A DNA stretch of 64,000 nucleotides from Glandiceps talaboti (taxonomy: Eukaryota > Hemichordata > Enteropneusta > Spengelidae): assembly GCF_964340395.1 (NCBI RefSeq), contig NC_135558.1:19457371-19521370 (forward strand), read 5' to 3'. Position numbers and translations under genes: made by a program. Shown piece after piece: positions 1 to 12,790 of the stretch; within the stretch, counting starts at the first letter, position 1; each line of letters opens with the position of its first letter. The notes under the pieces are model-generated. The model was not told where the DNA came from and made no database searches. It was given only the letters and a program-made list of their open reading frames with translations.

Positions 1-2260
1 CTTGTTAGAGTGCAAGATTAGTAGTCAAGAGATCCTGGGTTAGACTCTCGATAGAGCTAGAGACAGGGAATTCTTCTTGTGATAAGATCTCAACACATTA
101 ATAGTTTTAAACGCATTTGCTGTTTCCCACTATCACCATTACCATGAGTTTGTGTTTGTATTTTATCCAATACCCGTGTTTGGATATATTGCCTGAACTG
201 AAGGAGAGAAAGACTAGTTGGGTGCTCAACTGACAACATTATACCAAGGTCAACATCTTCAGTCCACCTCATTCTCCCAAAATCTTGCAATGTGTTCCGC
301 TTTTACAACTGTTCGACCCGCTGATCTCTTCACACCACAACTAACAGTTCAATCACTGCATTTCACTGACATGTTATGATGTGTTGATGTTTCTTTACAA
401 CGATGGCAGTGATGGGATGTAAAATGTCGCCTTCCACTGAGGAGCAATTGCTCATTGTACAGACCGGAAGTGGAGAATATAGCGCCCTCTACTGTTGAGT
501 ACTGGTGGGGAATAACATACACTATGAGATATCAAACACTGCCCCTTCCAAGTTGATGTTCAAGAAAATGGTTGGGAATGCAGGTCTACCCATCAATATT
601 ACTAAATATTATATAGCCCTGGTATGGGTTATAATATATATACAAAAATGTAAATTCTAGTGTCCCCTTGTATATTTATTAAAGGACAGTCTAGATATGG
701 GCGCTTTGCAGCTAGGAATTTCATCATATCATCTTCAGTCGTTTGAGTGTTTGGCAAATAATTATATAATTGTGTTATTAGAATGTTAAAAAATATTTTT
801 GTCCTAATTTATTTTGTGGGTGGGCTATGGACAAGACATTATGACTTATTTTTTTTACATTTTTGAAATGATTATTTTCTCTGTATAGAATTCATTAAAG
901 GTGTCACAATTCTGCATTGTTTATTTAAATACAAATTTATATCATGAGCATGAAAAATTTCCAAATATGTGCATCTATCGTGCAGACCAAAAATTCCAAA
1001 TGTAACTGATTCAGAAATGACTCCACAACAGAATTTTTGACATGATTTAAAACCAAAATGTCTATCCTGCAGACCAAAATTGAAACCATGCATGAGTGAT
1101 TGACAGTTTTTGAAAATCGAAGAGTCTACCAATCATTGCATGATAGACAATTTTTGCTCTGTTCAAATCCGAATTTCAAAAATATAAATCTTTGTGCTTT
1201 GAACGTTTTGCTAATTCCAAAAAATTAATGGTGCTGCATGATTACATTTTGGTGCACAGGATAGATATTTTGTAATTTTATGTTGTGACATCGACTACCT
1301 CAGTTTTCAATATTGTGTCAACCATTTGCAAATGTCAGGTGCTTTTGAAAATGTACAATTGACACTGCAAGTGACGTCAATAAAAATGCAGCAGATTTCA
1401 AAAATCAAAATCATTAACTCAGCCACAGTCAGGATTTTTTTGTGATCAGTATAATTATTCTAATAAGAAAATATACAATGCATGTATATGTATGTTTGAT
1501 CACGTTAAACAAATTTCCATTTAAATTGATAGAATTATTTCAGATAAATAGTATTGTACTGAAAAATTGTCATGATCAACCTAGCTTTCTTGTAGTGTAG
1601 GTCTTTGAGAGCATCTTTTCTCCGTAACTCGTGATATTACAATTTAATATGAGTTTAATAAATACATAAATACATAATTGGAGACATATGTATGTACATA
1701 TGTACATATATACAAATGTGTATATAAAAGAAGGTGAAAAAGAAGGTGACTTAGTTACTGGTTACATTCGATTCTCCACTACAAATTTGTTTCGTATGGC
1801 CAGTATAGTTGGTCACACTCGTCAGGCGGGTGAATTCGAAGTGGCACAGAACATGTGTAGTAGTTGTATTTATTGGGTTCATGTGTGAGGTCGATAACTA
1901 TTAGACTATTGTTTATTTATAGTTACATACTAGGAACTTCCTCATGTGTCGGCAGTGAGATACTAATTCATTTCTTCCTTACAGTGCGCATATTTCAGGG
2001 TGATATATATTCACAAACGTCTCGTGCAGGCACAGGTTGCATCGTTTGGTGACATTACAATACGATTTACAGATCTTCATAACTATCCATTGGATTGAGT
2101 AATGAATATTAGAGTCCTTCAAAGTCCACATGTATTTGCTGAGTTCTGTATTGTTTCAAAGCACATATTCACCACATTTAAACATCCTCTGCTCAAGATT
2201 TACCCGGTGGAAAGACATTGCTAAATATGACTATTCGTATAGTGTTAGGTCTTTGTCCCT
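1..2260. other. AT-rich spacer or gene A intron, no gene seen
   Basis: Only short ORFs without domain-like sequence. I looked for cysteine-rich module exons like those of gene B (CC near a phase-1 donor) and found none. An acceptor-like TTCCTTACAG at 1983 is followed by sequence with no such pattern. Confidence 0.5.
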
Positions 2261-3890
2261 AAACACATCGTTGGAATGCAAAATTCAGTGCTATAGCTAT
2301 TATACATGATGTACCCCCTAATTGGAAAATTAATTATATGAAACTATATGAAATTTGAACGTATTGACTAATTATCGAAAAATCATTATTCAGGCAAATT
2401 TCCCACTAAGAGTAAACGCTACATGGTCAAGCTTTATAGTACATGTACAGTTTGTTATGTATGATGTACCAAAATATATAAAATTGCCGCGTCCATTCCA
2501 AAATATGGTATAATTATCAAAAATAATTAATTATGCAAATGATATATTATAATCAAAAACTACAACAAAACGTGCACTTTGTTGTCATCAACGAATACAC
2601 CAAATTACATAAAATCTGAAGCTAGTATCATGAATTAATTTATGCATATTATTCCTTAAATGAAAGTTATGTTGACGAACTTAATTCGTAGGACAGGTGC
2701 GTATTATTATGGCTGATATATGTAGCAAATTATATTAAATTTGGAGTTGCATAGTCAAGATACACCCTATTAAGCCATTTTTTCGTCTGGCGGCAGGTCC
2801 AACAAGATCCCGCGTGGGCCATTGAGTTCATAGCAACCACACAAGGGTGGTCAAGCTGGTGTGAAACGCTCAGCAACACTATTGCTCTCAACGTCATCGA
2901 ACCTATAGTATATTATAGATCATGGGTAGCAAACTTTAATGGTGGTTGTAAAACGATGTGTATATGGAGAATGTTGGTTGGATTTTTGAGTGATTGTGTG
3001 CTGCAAGAGAAATGAAATGAAATATTTCTGTTTGGTGTTTTAAGGTATAAGCATTTGAAGAGTTCTGTGTGATTTTATTTGGTGGGAAATGTTCAGCGAC
3101 GAGAAATATCGCGGGTGGTGGCACTAGCCGTTCCAGTGAGCTGAAGATTGCGTAACTTTGATAAGGGAAACGAGCATATATTTCTTGTAACTCGTTGTCA
3201 CGCCAAATTTTCGTAACATCCTCTTTACTTCTGGTACCTTCAAACTTTTAATGTTTTCCATGATGATTTACGGACCGTTGGAAATGATGCTCACAAAAAA
3301 CGTAGTACTCTTTTCAGACGAATCGGTTGGCTTTCATGTAAACCGACATTGCCATTGTGGAAGCTTGACCGCAGACACATGCTGAACAACCGTTACATAT
3401 CTCGCGAGATCTGCCACGAGATGTAAAATCTCTTCATTAATTTATGCAAATGATTCATTAAAACTAAGATCTATGTTGACAGGCTTTACTGGAAATGTGT
3501 GGTTTGTTATGTGCCCAATTATATTTCATTCCTAAGACATTACTGAACAGATGTAAACGGAATACCTTTCATAAGAACAAACCTTTAGATTGTTTTTCCT
3601 ACACGCCTGTTATTATACCAATACAACAGCTTTGGAACTCAGGACAGAATTTGAAGCTTGCACTTTGTCTATATAGTCTAATTATTGAAAATCGAATCAT
3701 CATTACTATTCATAGGATGATTACCAAAATCTGTTCTTGTTACAATAAGGAAGATGTTTATCAAGTTTCAATACAATTGATGTAGTACTTTTTGAGATAT
3801 CGCGATTGCAGGCAGACAGACAGACAGGCGGACACACACACACACACAAGCATAACATAACAATCCTTAGGGCAGGTAAAAATCAACTGC
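2260..3890 (+). repeat. ~130-bp AT-rich tandem-type repeat with CAGA/CA tail, interrupted
   Basis: Degenerate units with ATTATGCAAAT, CATTAAAA and TGTACCAAATTATAT at 2260-2780 and 3420-3790, split by ~640 bp of unrelated sequence (2780-3420). The right end has CAGACAGACAGACAGG, a CA run (3834-3848), and the short tail CTTAGGGCAGG. Same family as 5280-6560. Confidence 0.6.
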
Positions 3891-4150
3891 GCATTCCAGA
3901 GTAAAAATGGCATCCAATCATGTAAGCCCATTTACTTGCAGAACAAAGAGGTAAGGGAATGGGATTGATTCCTGCATATTCAGCTTAATAGAAGGGCTTG
4001 TGAAAACCCCAGCAATGACTTGACTTAGTTATGGAAGTGACAATCAAACCATTCATCAAATTCACTCATCCGAGTGGTGACCAACCATTCCCTAAAATGC
4101 TATTTTGTATTCTGCTTTAACATGATGGTTTCTATGTTATTATGTTTCAG

Positions 4151-4198
4151 CGAAAGGACAAGGACGTGGTGGTGGTGGTGGTAATAACAAACACTTAG
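4151..4198 (+). CDS. Gene A linker exon (Gly-rich)
   Basis: A 48-bp exon after a TATGTTTCAG acceptor, ending TTAG|GTATGT. It is phase 1 on both sides and encodes [16 protein letters not shown]. It corresponds in position, phase and acceptor sequence to the 33-bp exon of gene B at 43392-43424. An alternative donor after 4180 (GGTG|GTAATA) would also keep frame and shorten the linker by six residues. Confidence 0.65.
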   Translation, partial: RKDKDVVVVVVITNT

Positions 4199-4226
4199 GT
4201 ATGTACATGTATTGACATACTTACCC

Positions 4227-4308
<82 letters not shown>

Positions 4309-6488
4309 GTATATGTATATATACACGGAAAGTGATGCTTGTGTGTGTTCTTCTGAATTACCTATTAATAAAATGATTTTTTTTTAAAGAAAGCTAGCAC
4401 CTTATTATCATATGTGGCTAGACATTGAATGGGTTTTTTATTACCTTTGATTTTTAGTTATGTAGTAGAGTTTTTACTACACATATGGCTACCATTTAAA
4501 CATTAAAAGTAAAGAATGATATGAAGACAAAATAATGGTTGTTTATATTTACTCTTCTATATTTCGTACACACATGATATATACTAAATTGGCTACAAAG
4601 AGATATATTAAAGTGCCTGTGAAATGTAACACATAGATTAATTTTGATAATTGACCCTGAACGTCAAGGGCAAAGGTCAATGTCTCTGTATAGAAATCTT
4701 GCTCCTACACTTAACAATAGCTATGTATTAAAGCATTTGCGTGTTCAACAGTAAATATTGATTTTTAATGATAACTATGAATGACAGCCATTCGGACAGG
4801 TTTGAGAAGGTCGGTGCAAACCCCAGACCAGGGTGATGGGTGAATTAATGGAATGGCTTGTCAACTAACATCTGTCCCCACTTCTATCATTTGCAGTAGG
4901 TAGCGAGAGTGGAGATCCACGAGTGATTACGGGGGACGGGTTCAAATATTATCTTTCGGGACTGTGTACCTACACCCTGATTAGGGCATGTGAAAATGTT
5001 CATGAAGAAGCCTGGTTTACAGTTATGAGTGAACATGTTATAGGGGGTGATCCAGGTAGATCGTACATCAAAGGAATTGTTTTTGAAATTGACAAGGGCG
5101 GAAAACAGATCACTGGAGAAAGGCATAAAATTGAATTCGAGAAATTTGGTAAAGTTCAGGTAAGAAATATATCCATCCCTGAGACAATCTCCTCTGTTGC
5201 ACTTTAGCCTCGTCTCTGCTAAAATGAAATCACTCTAAAAAACTGATCGTAAAAGCACAATCATGTGAAATTAGTAGACGAAGGCCATATAATATACCAC
5301 AGTCAGTTTAAAAAGGTATGAGAAATTTGAAGTTTGCATTCATAAGATATAGCCTAATTACCAAAAATAATTACTTATTCAATTTACTCATTAAAATTAA
5401 AAGCTATACCAATAGGCTTTAGAGGATATGTGTGATTTCTCACCTTTTACGTATATACCAGAGTATATGGAATTTGAAGTTTGCATTCTTACGATAAAGT
5501 CTAATTACTGAAAATCCTTAATTAAGCAAAATACAATAATACAAATAACAAAAGTAACAACTATATCAAGAAACTTTATTGGACATGTGCGCATTTGTAG
5601 TGATATATGTACCAAATTATATGTGAAGATCACATTCTTAAGATAAAGCCAAATTACTGGAAATTATTAACTGAAATTGAAATTTATTCCCCACAAGAAA
5701 TAAACATACAAAAAAGAAATAAATGATAACATCCAAAAGGAAAACGATTTCAAGTTGTGGGTGAGAGACTAGAAAATAGTTTTCGGAAAACTAATCGAGT
5801 CTTGCAACTCAATTTCAAAAGCATCGAATTGCTTATCACAAAAGAATGTGGTGACTGTAGTCAAGATTGTGCAAATTACTAAAGAAACTATATGCTAACT
5901 GGCTGTATTTGCTATGTATGCTTTGTTATGGTTAATGTATAGAGTAAATTATATGGAATTTGAAGTTTGTATTCTTAAGATATTGACTAATTACCCAAAG
6001 TCAAAACTTATGCAAATTATTCATTAAAATCATAAGCTAAGTCAACAACCATTATAGGAAATGTGAGCTTTGTTATGATTCTTGAAATTGAAACATGCAT
6101 TCTTACAATATAGCCTAATAAGTAAAAAATATTAATTATGCAAATTATTCATTAAAGCGCTAAGTAAATAAACAAACCTTATGGGTCATATGCACTCTGT
6201 CATGGGGAAGGTATGTGCCATATTATATTGAATGTGAAGTATTTATTCCAAAGATATAGCCTTATTAATGAAAACAGAATTATACAAATGTCGAATTAAT
6301 GTTCATTGGATGTTTACCACAATGTAATCAGTTCTTGTAATTATTTATGGAGGGTGTGCAGTAAGTTTCATTTTAGAATAGATGCAGTAGTTTTTGAGAT
6401 ATGTCCACAGATGGACAGACATAAATACATACATACATACATACATACATACATACATACATACATACGTACATGCAGGCAGGCAGGC

Positions 6489-6535
<47 letters not shown>

Positions 6536-7464
6536 AGCATAACATCACCTTCCCTTACGATAAGATAGCAAATAAAGCCTGTTAGTATAGTTTGTTCAGT
6601 AATTTGCACAATTAACAATTTCCAGTATTTTGGCTTTATCTTAAGAATGTGATCTTCACATATAATTTGGTACATATATCACTAACAATGCGCACATGTC
6701 CAATAAAGTTTCTTGATATAGTTGTTACTTTAAAACGTGAGAAATACAGTATAACATCACAGATGAGGACGTGTGAGGACAACATTAATGATTGTTTCAG
6801 TGGATCAGTAATGATGCAATATATTCTGTATTTTTTGTCAGATTGATGATGTCGAAGAAAACGTTCCGGAGATGACAGATAGAATAGTCAGTCAGGACTT
6901 AAATTTGATTGTTGAAGTGAAAAATGGGAAACTGGCTCATGTTAAAATGGGAGACGAATTTGACTTTTCTGTGAACCTCAGAGAAGGTTTTAGAGTGGAA
7001 TCATTGGGAGCTAACTTGCAAGTTTGTGGACTACTTGGCGACTTTGATAACAACAATGACAACGACATCCAAAAGTGGGATCAAACCGAAGGGCTAGTTG
7101 TGATAGAAAATCCGACCGAAGAGAACATGGCGGATTTCATCAGCAGCTGGGCAAAAAGTGACTCGTAAGATCTTTTACTATTATGAATCGTATACATTCT
7201 GATTTTCCCTTTGATTTATATGCCACGCTTAGTCATACTGTCCTGTCCTGTGTTGTAATGTCACATAATTTCATACTGAGCTGAGCAATTCCTTTGGTGA
7301 TTGTTTCTCAAAAGCATATGCAATACATATTACATATAGCTACATGTACTATCAACCGAAGTGTTTGCAAACATTCTGTATATTAATTACTGTATTAAAA
7401 TTCAGTGCATTATGCTTATCTGGACTGATGGATTTTCGTTTTTTTTTTTTTTAGGTGTGAGTAG
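4151..7464 (+). CDS. VWD-domain secreted protein, gene A (3' part; exons 4151-4198, 4897-5159, 6842-7164, 7455-7464)
   Basis: Four exons with consensus GT/AG borders and matching phases (1, 0, 2) join into 213 residues plus stop. Order: a glycine-rich linker, then a von Willebrand factor type D domain. Visible VWD marks are GDPRV (the GDPH position), [24 protein letters not shown] (an acidic loop like the VWD calcium loop) and a terminal SCE. VWD domains occur in secreted, disulfide-bonded proteins such as VWF, mucins and vitellogenins; no C8 or TIL module follows. The first visible exon starts in the middle of a codon, so a 5' part is missing. No signal peptide or cysteine module was found in the 4.1 kb upstream, so the 5' part lies outside the window or is lost. 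Gene B at 36.5-51.3 kb is the paralogue. Expression and exact function are unknown. Confidence 0.8.
4229..4303. repeat. (TA)n microsatellite in gene A intron
   Basis: About 75 bases of alternating TA with almost no interruption, 30 bases after the linker exon. Confidence 0.95.
4897..5159 (+). CDS. Gene A VWD exon 1
   Basis: A 263-bp exon with acceptor CATTTGCAG and donor CAG|GTAAGA, entered in phase 1 and left in phase 0. It encodes the N-terminal half of the VWD domain: SGDPRV, then [16 protein letters not shown] and [11 protein letters not shown], ending KFGKVQ. The closest relative in the window is 45955-46226, which shares RACENVH, AWFT, the SEH motif and the MHKIE/RHKIE stretch. Confidence 0.85.
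5280..6560 (+). repeat. ~130-bp tandem repeat array with (CATA)n(GACA)n tail, gene A intron
   Basis: About eight degenerate units, each with a sentence-like order: TTATGCAAATTATTCATTAAAA, ...GGACATGTGC, TTGTTATG, ACCAAATTATATG, AAGTTTGCATTCTTAAGATA, GCCTAATTACC. The array ends in CATA repeats (6424-6476), GACA repeats (6477-6533), and CCTTCCCTTACGATAAG. The layout resembles non-autonomous Helentron/'pearl' elements of marine invertebrates. Confidence 0.65.
6612..6731 (-). repeat. Inverted copy of the 5551-5670 unit
   Basis: The reverse complement reads AAAGTAACAACTATATCAAG and continues, closely matching 5551-5670 over about 120 bases. The two arms enclose about 940 bases in gene A's second VWD intron. 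Confidence 0.8.
6842..7164 (+). CDS. Gene A VWD exon 2
   Basis: A 323-bp exon after TTTTTTGTCAG, ending at donor TC|GTAAGA. It encodes the C-terminal half of the VWD domain from IDDVEENV to SSWAKSD. It includes the conserved [17 protein letters not shown] block, equivalent to the VCGLCGNFDG block of VWF with the second cysteine replaced by leucine. Gene B's match is 50380-50706. Confidence 0.85.
7455..7464 (+). CDS. Gene A terminal coding exon (SCE stop)
   Basis: After a T-rich tract ending TTTTTTAG, the codon split with 7164 gives S, followed by C, E and TAG. The terminal cysteine is absent from gene B. Downstream sequence is the 3'UTR, which aligns with gene B's 3'UTR from ACTAACTGGAC onward. 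Confidence 0.65.
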
Positions 7465-8230
7465 ACTAACTGGACCGCACCATATGACTTGATTGATCAT
7501 GAACACGGGATAGGGAACTTTGAATCCATACCGAGCATGCTCAGATACAAAGGACTGTGCGATTATTTGTAGTTATCAGAATACCTAATATGGCTCAATA
7601 GGGAACTTGCAATCCAGACTGAGCATGCTCAGACGCAAAGGAATATGGGATTATCTGTGGTTACCGTAATATCTTATCTGGAGCTACCGATGAAATAAAC
7701 CTCCCACACTGGCCAAGCTAAATATGAATTGATCATTCGTGATTATAAACAATTTAACAACATTGTTTACAATACTAATTGATTAGTATTTATTATCACA
7801 TTTCCCATAATGCAACATTCAACATGGCGGGTTTGCAAGTTCCCTATTAAGAGGAGCACTCATGCAAATGTCTGGGTAACCAAGACTAGATTTATTTATA
7901 TGGTTAACAATTTACAAGTCTTAGATTGCTTACATCATTTGTTACTACATTTCTCACAATTCCTCATTCAAGATGGCAGGTTTGGAAGTTCCCTATTACG
8001 ACGATGACAACAATGGAATCACAAAACGACAAAGCCATGGATTAGGCAATGAACCCTAGTTGACAATAGAAAGTAACACGGATTAGAACATTGTTAGGGT
8101 ATAAACTTTCAGAGTTGGTATCAATTGACATCTAAGAGTTTCTTAAAGAGAAAATATTTGGGTAATTAATTTATGGTTGTATTTGGTTCCTTTTATGAGA
8201 TTAATAAAGGGGAGAAGCAATGGGATAATT
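7465..8230 (+). other. Gene A 3'UTR, with poly(A) signal AATAAA at 8203-8208
   Basis: Non-coding sequence sharing long blocks with gene B's 3'UTR (51293-51745), including the GAGCATGCTC palindrome, CAAGACTAGATTTATTT and the region around AATAAA followed by GAAGCAATGGGATAATTC. A ~90-bp segment is duplicated inside it: the blocks beginning GGGAACTT near 7513 and 7600, each with GAGCATGCTC. The retained signal in both copies supports genuine transcript ends. Confidence 0.6.
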
Positions 8231-8334
8231 CTTGTGTTTGAAGTCTGTGTATTTCTGCAGTTCATTCCATCTAAATTTAAGAGATATTATTCTCCAATAT
8301 GATTCTTCGGCCAACCAAGGTAAATACGAGTAAC

Positions 8335-8480
8335 CTAAGAGGCCTTTGCCACTACTTGTCTAGCGACTCCCCCTCCCCTCCCTGTTGTAGTGACAACCCT
8401 TAGGTCACGAGTATTTTCCTGCTCAAAGAAGAAAAATAGTGGAGAATAAAATAACTATACCAACGCCAGTACTATCATTT
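8335..8480 (+). repeat. Fold-back repeat family R1, copy 1
   Basis: Contains ACCTAAGAGGCCTTTGCCAC and, after a spacer, GTAGTGACAACCCTTAGGTC, then GAGTATTTTCC and TGGAGAATAA. The two halves are roughly reverse complements. Other copies: 16690-16820, 54455-54590, 56875-57030 and 62735-62860. Confidence 0.65.
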
Positions 8481-8610
8481 GTAACATAGGGAAAAGTAAT
8501 AGTAAGTTTGACTGCTTTAACGTTGCGCTGGACGCGTTGTTGTGACACAGAGGTTGTCATGACGGAGAACGACTAGAGTATTTTTGTTCAACTTGGCTCG
8601 TGAATGGTAT

Positions 8611-8860
8611 AATTAAGCAATAAACCATTCCCATGGGTGGTTTATCGCTATTATATAATACCAGTATATTGAAAATATCGGAAACAAGATAAGACGATAC
8701 GTTTTCTGGTTTCATTTGCGCCCCCATCCCTGCACGGACTGCAATGTTCGTAGACGAACAGTGAACATCAAAATTTGGACGCTATCGCTCGTGCATATAT
8801 TTCGTTCACTGGTCAAAACCTCTTGGTATACCATCCCCAGGGGTGGTTTATTGCTTAATT
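8611..8860. mobile_element. MITE-like fold-back element
   Basis: Ends in 17-bp perfect inverted repeats, AATTAAGCAATAAACCA at 8611-8627 and its complement at 8844-8860, with a further imperfect match inward. About 250 bp, no ORF. No clear target-site duplication. Confidence 0.55.
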
Positions 8861-11800
8861 TTAGACGCGCTAGTTCGATGTCTCGACCGATCAGGTGTCT
8901 CGATTTGCGCCATCAGTGTAGTGGTATAATATAATGCACAATTACACGTACAACAATTGTCAGTCAGTCAGTCAGTCATTTACCAGTATCGTATACCTTC
9001 AAGTAAAGTTCAGTTACATGTTGAAAGCTCTGCTAAAAAGATATGTTTTCAGATTCTTCCCAAAGGTACAAGCTGTGGGCCTTTGAAGTTTGATGTATTT
9101 GTGGCAAAGTGTTCAATTAGAGGCAATTCAGAAACAGGCGAAATGGCTCACCTGCCAAATGACAGGTGTCCATACTGTGCCATTGACAGATAGGTACGAA
9201 GTACCCCATAAAAGATTCCAGGCTTTCACGGCGTCAATATCACAATAACCTATCACGAATCTATAAGTTCGACTTTTAGCGGGTAAAAGTACTTCTGACA
9301 ATGTATATATTTCGAGTGTAGTGACTGGCGTCTACTGTTGTGGCTAGATATGATATGTAGTGTTGTATTGTAGATTGACGCTAACCATAAGAATGGCCCG
9401 CATATGGCAGTAGTGACGTCAATTAAATATGTGTTATATTAATTGTTTAATGTAATTAGAACAAAAGAGTTGAATAAGTTTATATGTTGCAGTTTCTGTA
9501 TTGTTGACAATCACAGACGGGCGTTGGCCAAGAACGAATGCTGTCCTTCCTCGACCGAAATCAGCGCTATCTGGGAACAGATATAAAGTCACATTGTTAT
9601 GCTCAACATTTGGTCTACAATGTGTTGCTATACTTTATTATTTGATATGGAGGAGAATCCAAACCCGCGTTTTAAAGGTTATTGGTGGTAGTCTGTTTCT
9701 CGACAACCAAGCGAGTGTTTTCCACAAAGATCTAGAAGATAGAGGAGCAGAAGCTCAATGATGAACAGGCGATGATGAATCCCTGGAAATTGGAACGGTA
9801 GAGTAATTCTCCAGAATCAAAGGACTTGTATATGGATTGACATGGACGTTGAAAGGAGCTAAGTGAATAGTTACCAGTCGTCTAGATCTGATGAATAAAA
9901 AGAAGTATTGCGAAATTCTATCTCATACATTTGCGAATGTATCATACTGCGATATTCATGATAAACATGAACATGATAAACTGTTGCCAAGAGATTGAAG
10001 CTTTTTGAAGATGTAATCATGAACACGAAGGACTTATCGAAGATTTGGAACTTATCGAAAAGTTAACGTGACATTTTTCCAAAATATCTTAACCAAGTTT
10101 CGTGTTTCTTTGGAAAAGATGTTTGCTTAGTAATTTGTTTTCTGTATAGTTATTGAACGAGAATGTCTTCTACCGAAAGTCAACTTCCAAAGTGCGCAGA
10201 ATTTAAAATTAGGTCGAATTCATTTTTGTTTCTGCATTGATAATTTGCTTTTTGTCGTCGAAATTGTTTAATTATTCGTTCATAAATCTACGACATTATG
10301 TAAATACTCGGATGTCTTGCGTTTTCTGGCTACCTTGATGGAGATACGGCCAACTCCCATTTTCCTCGTCATTCTTTAGCCCGTCAACAGCACTTTCGTA
10401 TTTATTAATTCTAAACGTTTCCTTTTATGTAAACGTAGTTCTCACTCATACTAACTTTGTTGCTCCATTTTAAGGAAGGCATTTTATAAGGCTCTATAAT
10501 TCAGATTCACACGACCTGAAATATTCGGTATAACGAATTTATCAATAGCAGTCTGGTTGTATGCTCCAGTGGTTTGATTTGGGCAATGTCATTTCACCGT
10601 CGAGTTCCCAACAATATTAAATGATAACATAGTCCACCATTTTCCTGTTTGAATATACTGGATGATGAAAGCAAATTGATAATTATGGTTGTATGCTCCG
10701 GTGGAATTGATGCGGGACAGTTACACAGTCGAGTACACGTGATTAAAATGTTGTTTCATACATTTTTCCATGGCACAATTTGCTATCTTTTACAGCAATT
10801 GTAGCATTTGTATGTTTGTACGTCTGTTTTCCTTGCTTTTGTTCGACGTGCACGTGTACCCTCTTGAAAGCTCTCTAGCCATGGTTAAATTACAACGTTA
10901 TTGTAGTTCAAGAACATTCCCATGTTCATTAGTTATGTAAAGTGTGTCATTGGGAATTATTGTCGTCGTATTCAAGTTCATTTCCATGCTTATAAAATGT
11001 ATAACGCATGAAGATTTCAATTTTCTTTTTGAGTACTGTGATGCTGGAATGGAAACGGGCGGAAAAAGATAACAGTCAATCGTACGACCGTATATGGCGC
11101 TATTCAATCTGCTTTCGTTCGTGATGTACACATACACTGGACAGTGCGTCCAAGCCCAATCTAAGTGTTATTCCAAAGCGAATTACATAGCTAGGATATA
11201 ATATTTCTTTGTAGTTTTGTGCCAGAAAATACAAAGTACACAGACGATTATTGTCTTTATTGATATTATTCCACAGTGACTGTTGATATACACCAGAATG
11301 TTGCCTTATGCCCTTGCACAGACAAGGACTAAACACCATATTTAGCTCGCTGCCACTATATATGTACACACCAATGTTTTTTGTTTTATTTTTAAAAACA
11401 GATGTAAACTGATCGCATCCCGTAAGGGAACCACCAATTATTAAAATTAAACTAAAAAAACTATGGTATAAACAAATTTGTGTTGCTGAGGAGAACTATG
11501 AACTTGGTATACACCATGATGATTTTTATTTCTGAACGATGTGTACGTGTGAACCATAGTTAACCTCAAATGAATCTTCGAAGAGCATGTAGTGAACTGT
11601 AAGTTCACGTAATGTGTTCGATCCGGTAACGAAGCTGAAAAAAAGGTTTCAGTTTGAGTGAGATGAAATGGTGACATGGGTCCAGCGATGTGGTGTATTT
11701 ATTTATCGCTTCGGCCGTGAAGGAAGATGCTTCACTGGAATGGCCGTGCTATTGATGGAGACCTTTTGTAATCACGTCTGTTAATAAGTAACCAATCACG

Positions 11801-12349
11801 TGTATAAGTAATGATAAGATTTCGTAGTTTCTAAGCTATCCAAGACGGCACATGAAAGTGTTGAAACGTTTTGATACGATGTGTTATATTCAAATTTGAC
11901 AAGTAAGGCGTAATTATTAATTTAGCTGAAAACCCACTCAACTTTGCAATTCAGATGTGAATCGCTTCTATTTGCGTTTACATTGTAGGAATTGTAGGAT
12001 TTGGTTCACGCCGAATTCAATGTCACAAACACAGAAGAAGAAGCTCGAAAATCACAGCAAACGCTACCTACAATATGTTCGAATCATGGACGCCATCTTG
12101 CCATTACACTTCATGCAAACGCATTTGTCTTCATTGCATTCTCTCACAGAATTGAACTTCGTAAAGGTATAACTCAATTGAAATGTAGACACTAGAGCCA
12201 AAGGGAAGATCTAAAAAATATATAGTATTTGCATACTCACCAAACGTTTCGGATTTGGTCTGCTCGACCCGCTAATTTGGCAGACTTGGTGCATAAAACC
12301 ATTGACAGCGACCGGCCGCTGAGGGCAGCCTTCTGAGTTTACTCAAATT

Positions 12350-12652
12350 AATATAGCGTAATTATATTAATTCATATTGTCTTAACAGTTTAAAGTACAT
12401 GAACAAATGTATTTTCTTATGTTTGATGAATATACTAATTTTTATTGAAATTGAAGTATGGAGTCTTAAGATATTGCTTAATTATTTGATTTCATTAATA
12501 TGCAAATTTCTCTAATTAAACATTAACCGATCTGGCTCAAAACCTCATCAGGTCTAGCTATTACCCTAATAATTATATGTTCCAAATTTCATTACAATTG
12601 AGCCAGCCGAATTTTAAAAAATTATGACACAGACACACACATGGACAGACAG

Positions 12653-12722
<70 letters not shown>

Positions 12723-12790
12723 GGACAGAGACACACACACACAGACAGATATTCCCCTTTTAATTTCTCCCGTACCCTTACGGGAGATAA
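12350..12790 (+). mobile_element. Tandem-repeat element with (GACA)n and terminal hairpin
   Basis: AT-rich body (TCTTAAGATATTGC, TTAATATGCAAATTTC, GCTCAAAACCTCATCAGGTC), then (GACA)n from 12641 to about 12725, then AATTTCTCCCGTACCCTTAC GGGAG: a perfect 8-bp stem with a 4-base loop (12767-12786) and CTAG at 12791. The same element lies in the opposite orientation at 37001-37430. The hairpin plus CTAG end suggests a Helitron/Helentron derivative. Confidence 0.55.

Larger units (their letters stand above)
8240..12350. other. Intergenic spacer, no gene recognised
   Basis: Contains a copy of the ~150-bp fold-back repeat (8335-8480), the MITE-like element at 8611-8860, and a direct repeat of about 130-bp spacing (GGTTGTATGCTCC at 10555 and 10688). 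ORFs such as 9501-9761 and 11957-12195 show no recognisable domain. Confidence 0.5.

Noticed and set aside
4100-4306. Tyr-Ile repeat ORFs at 4100-4306 and 13339-13934
   Set aside because: Translation of pure TA arrays.
6345-6675. Long ORFs of repeating Tyr-Ile-His-Thr or Tyr-Val-Cys-Met at 6345-6675, 22135-22446, 23481-23948 and 37407-37737
   Set aside because: They translate CATA/GTAT/GACA microsatellites on both strands; no start context or splice support.
7533-7630. GAGCATGCTC palindromes at 7533, 7621 and 51356 as p53-type half-sites
   Set aside because: They fit RRRCWWGYYY but are single half-sites about 88 bases apart inside duplicated 3'UTRs; the duplication explains the recurrence.
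9501-9761. 86-codon + strand ORF
   Set aside because: No recognisable family; composition like the surrounding spacer.
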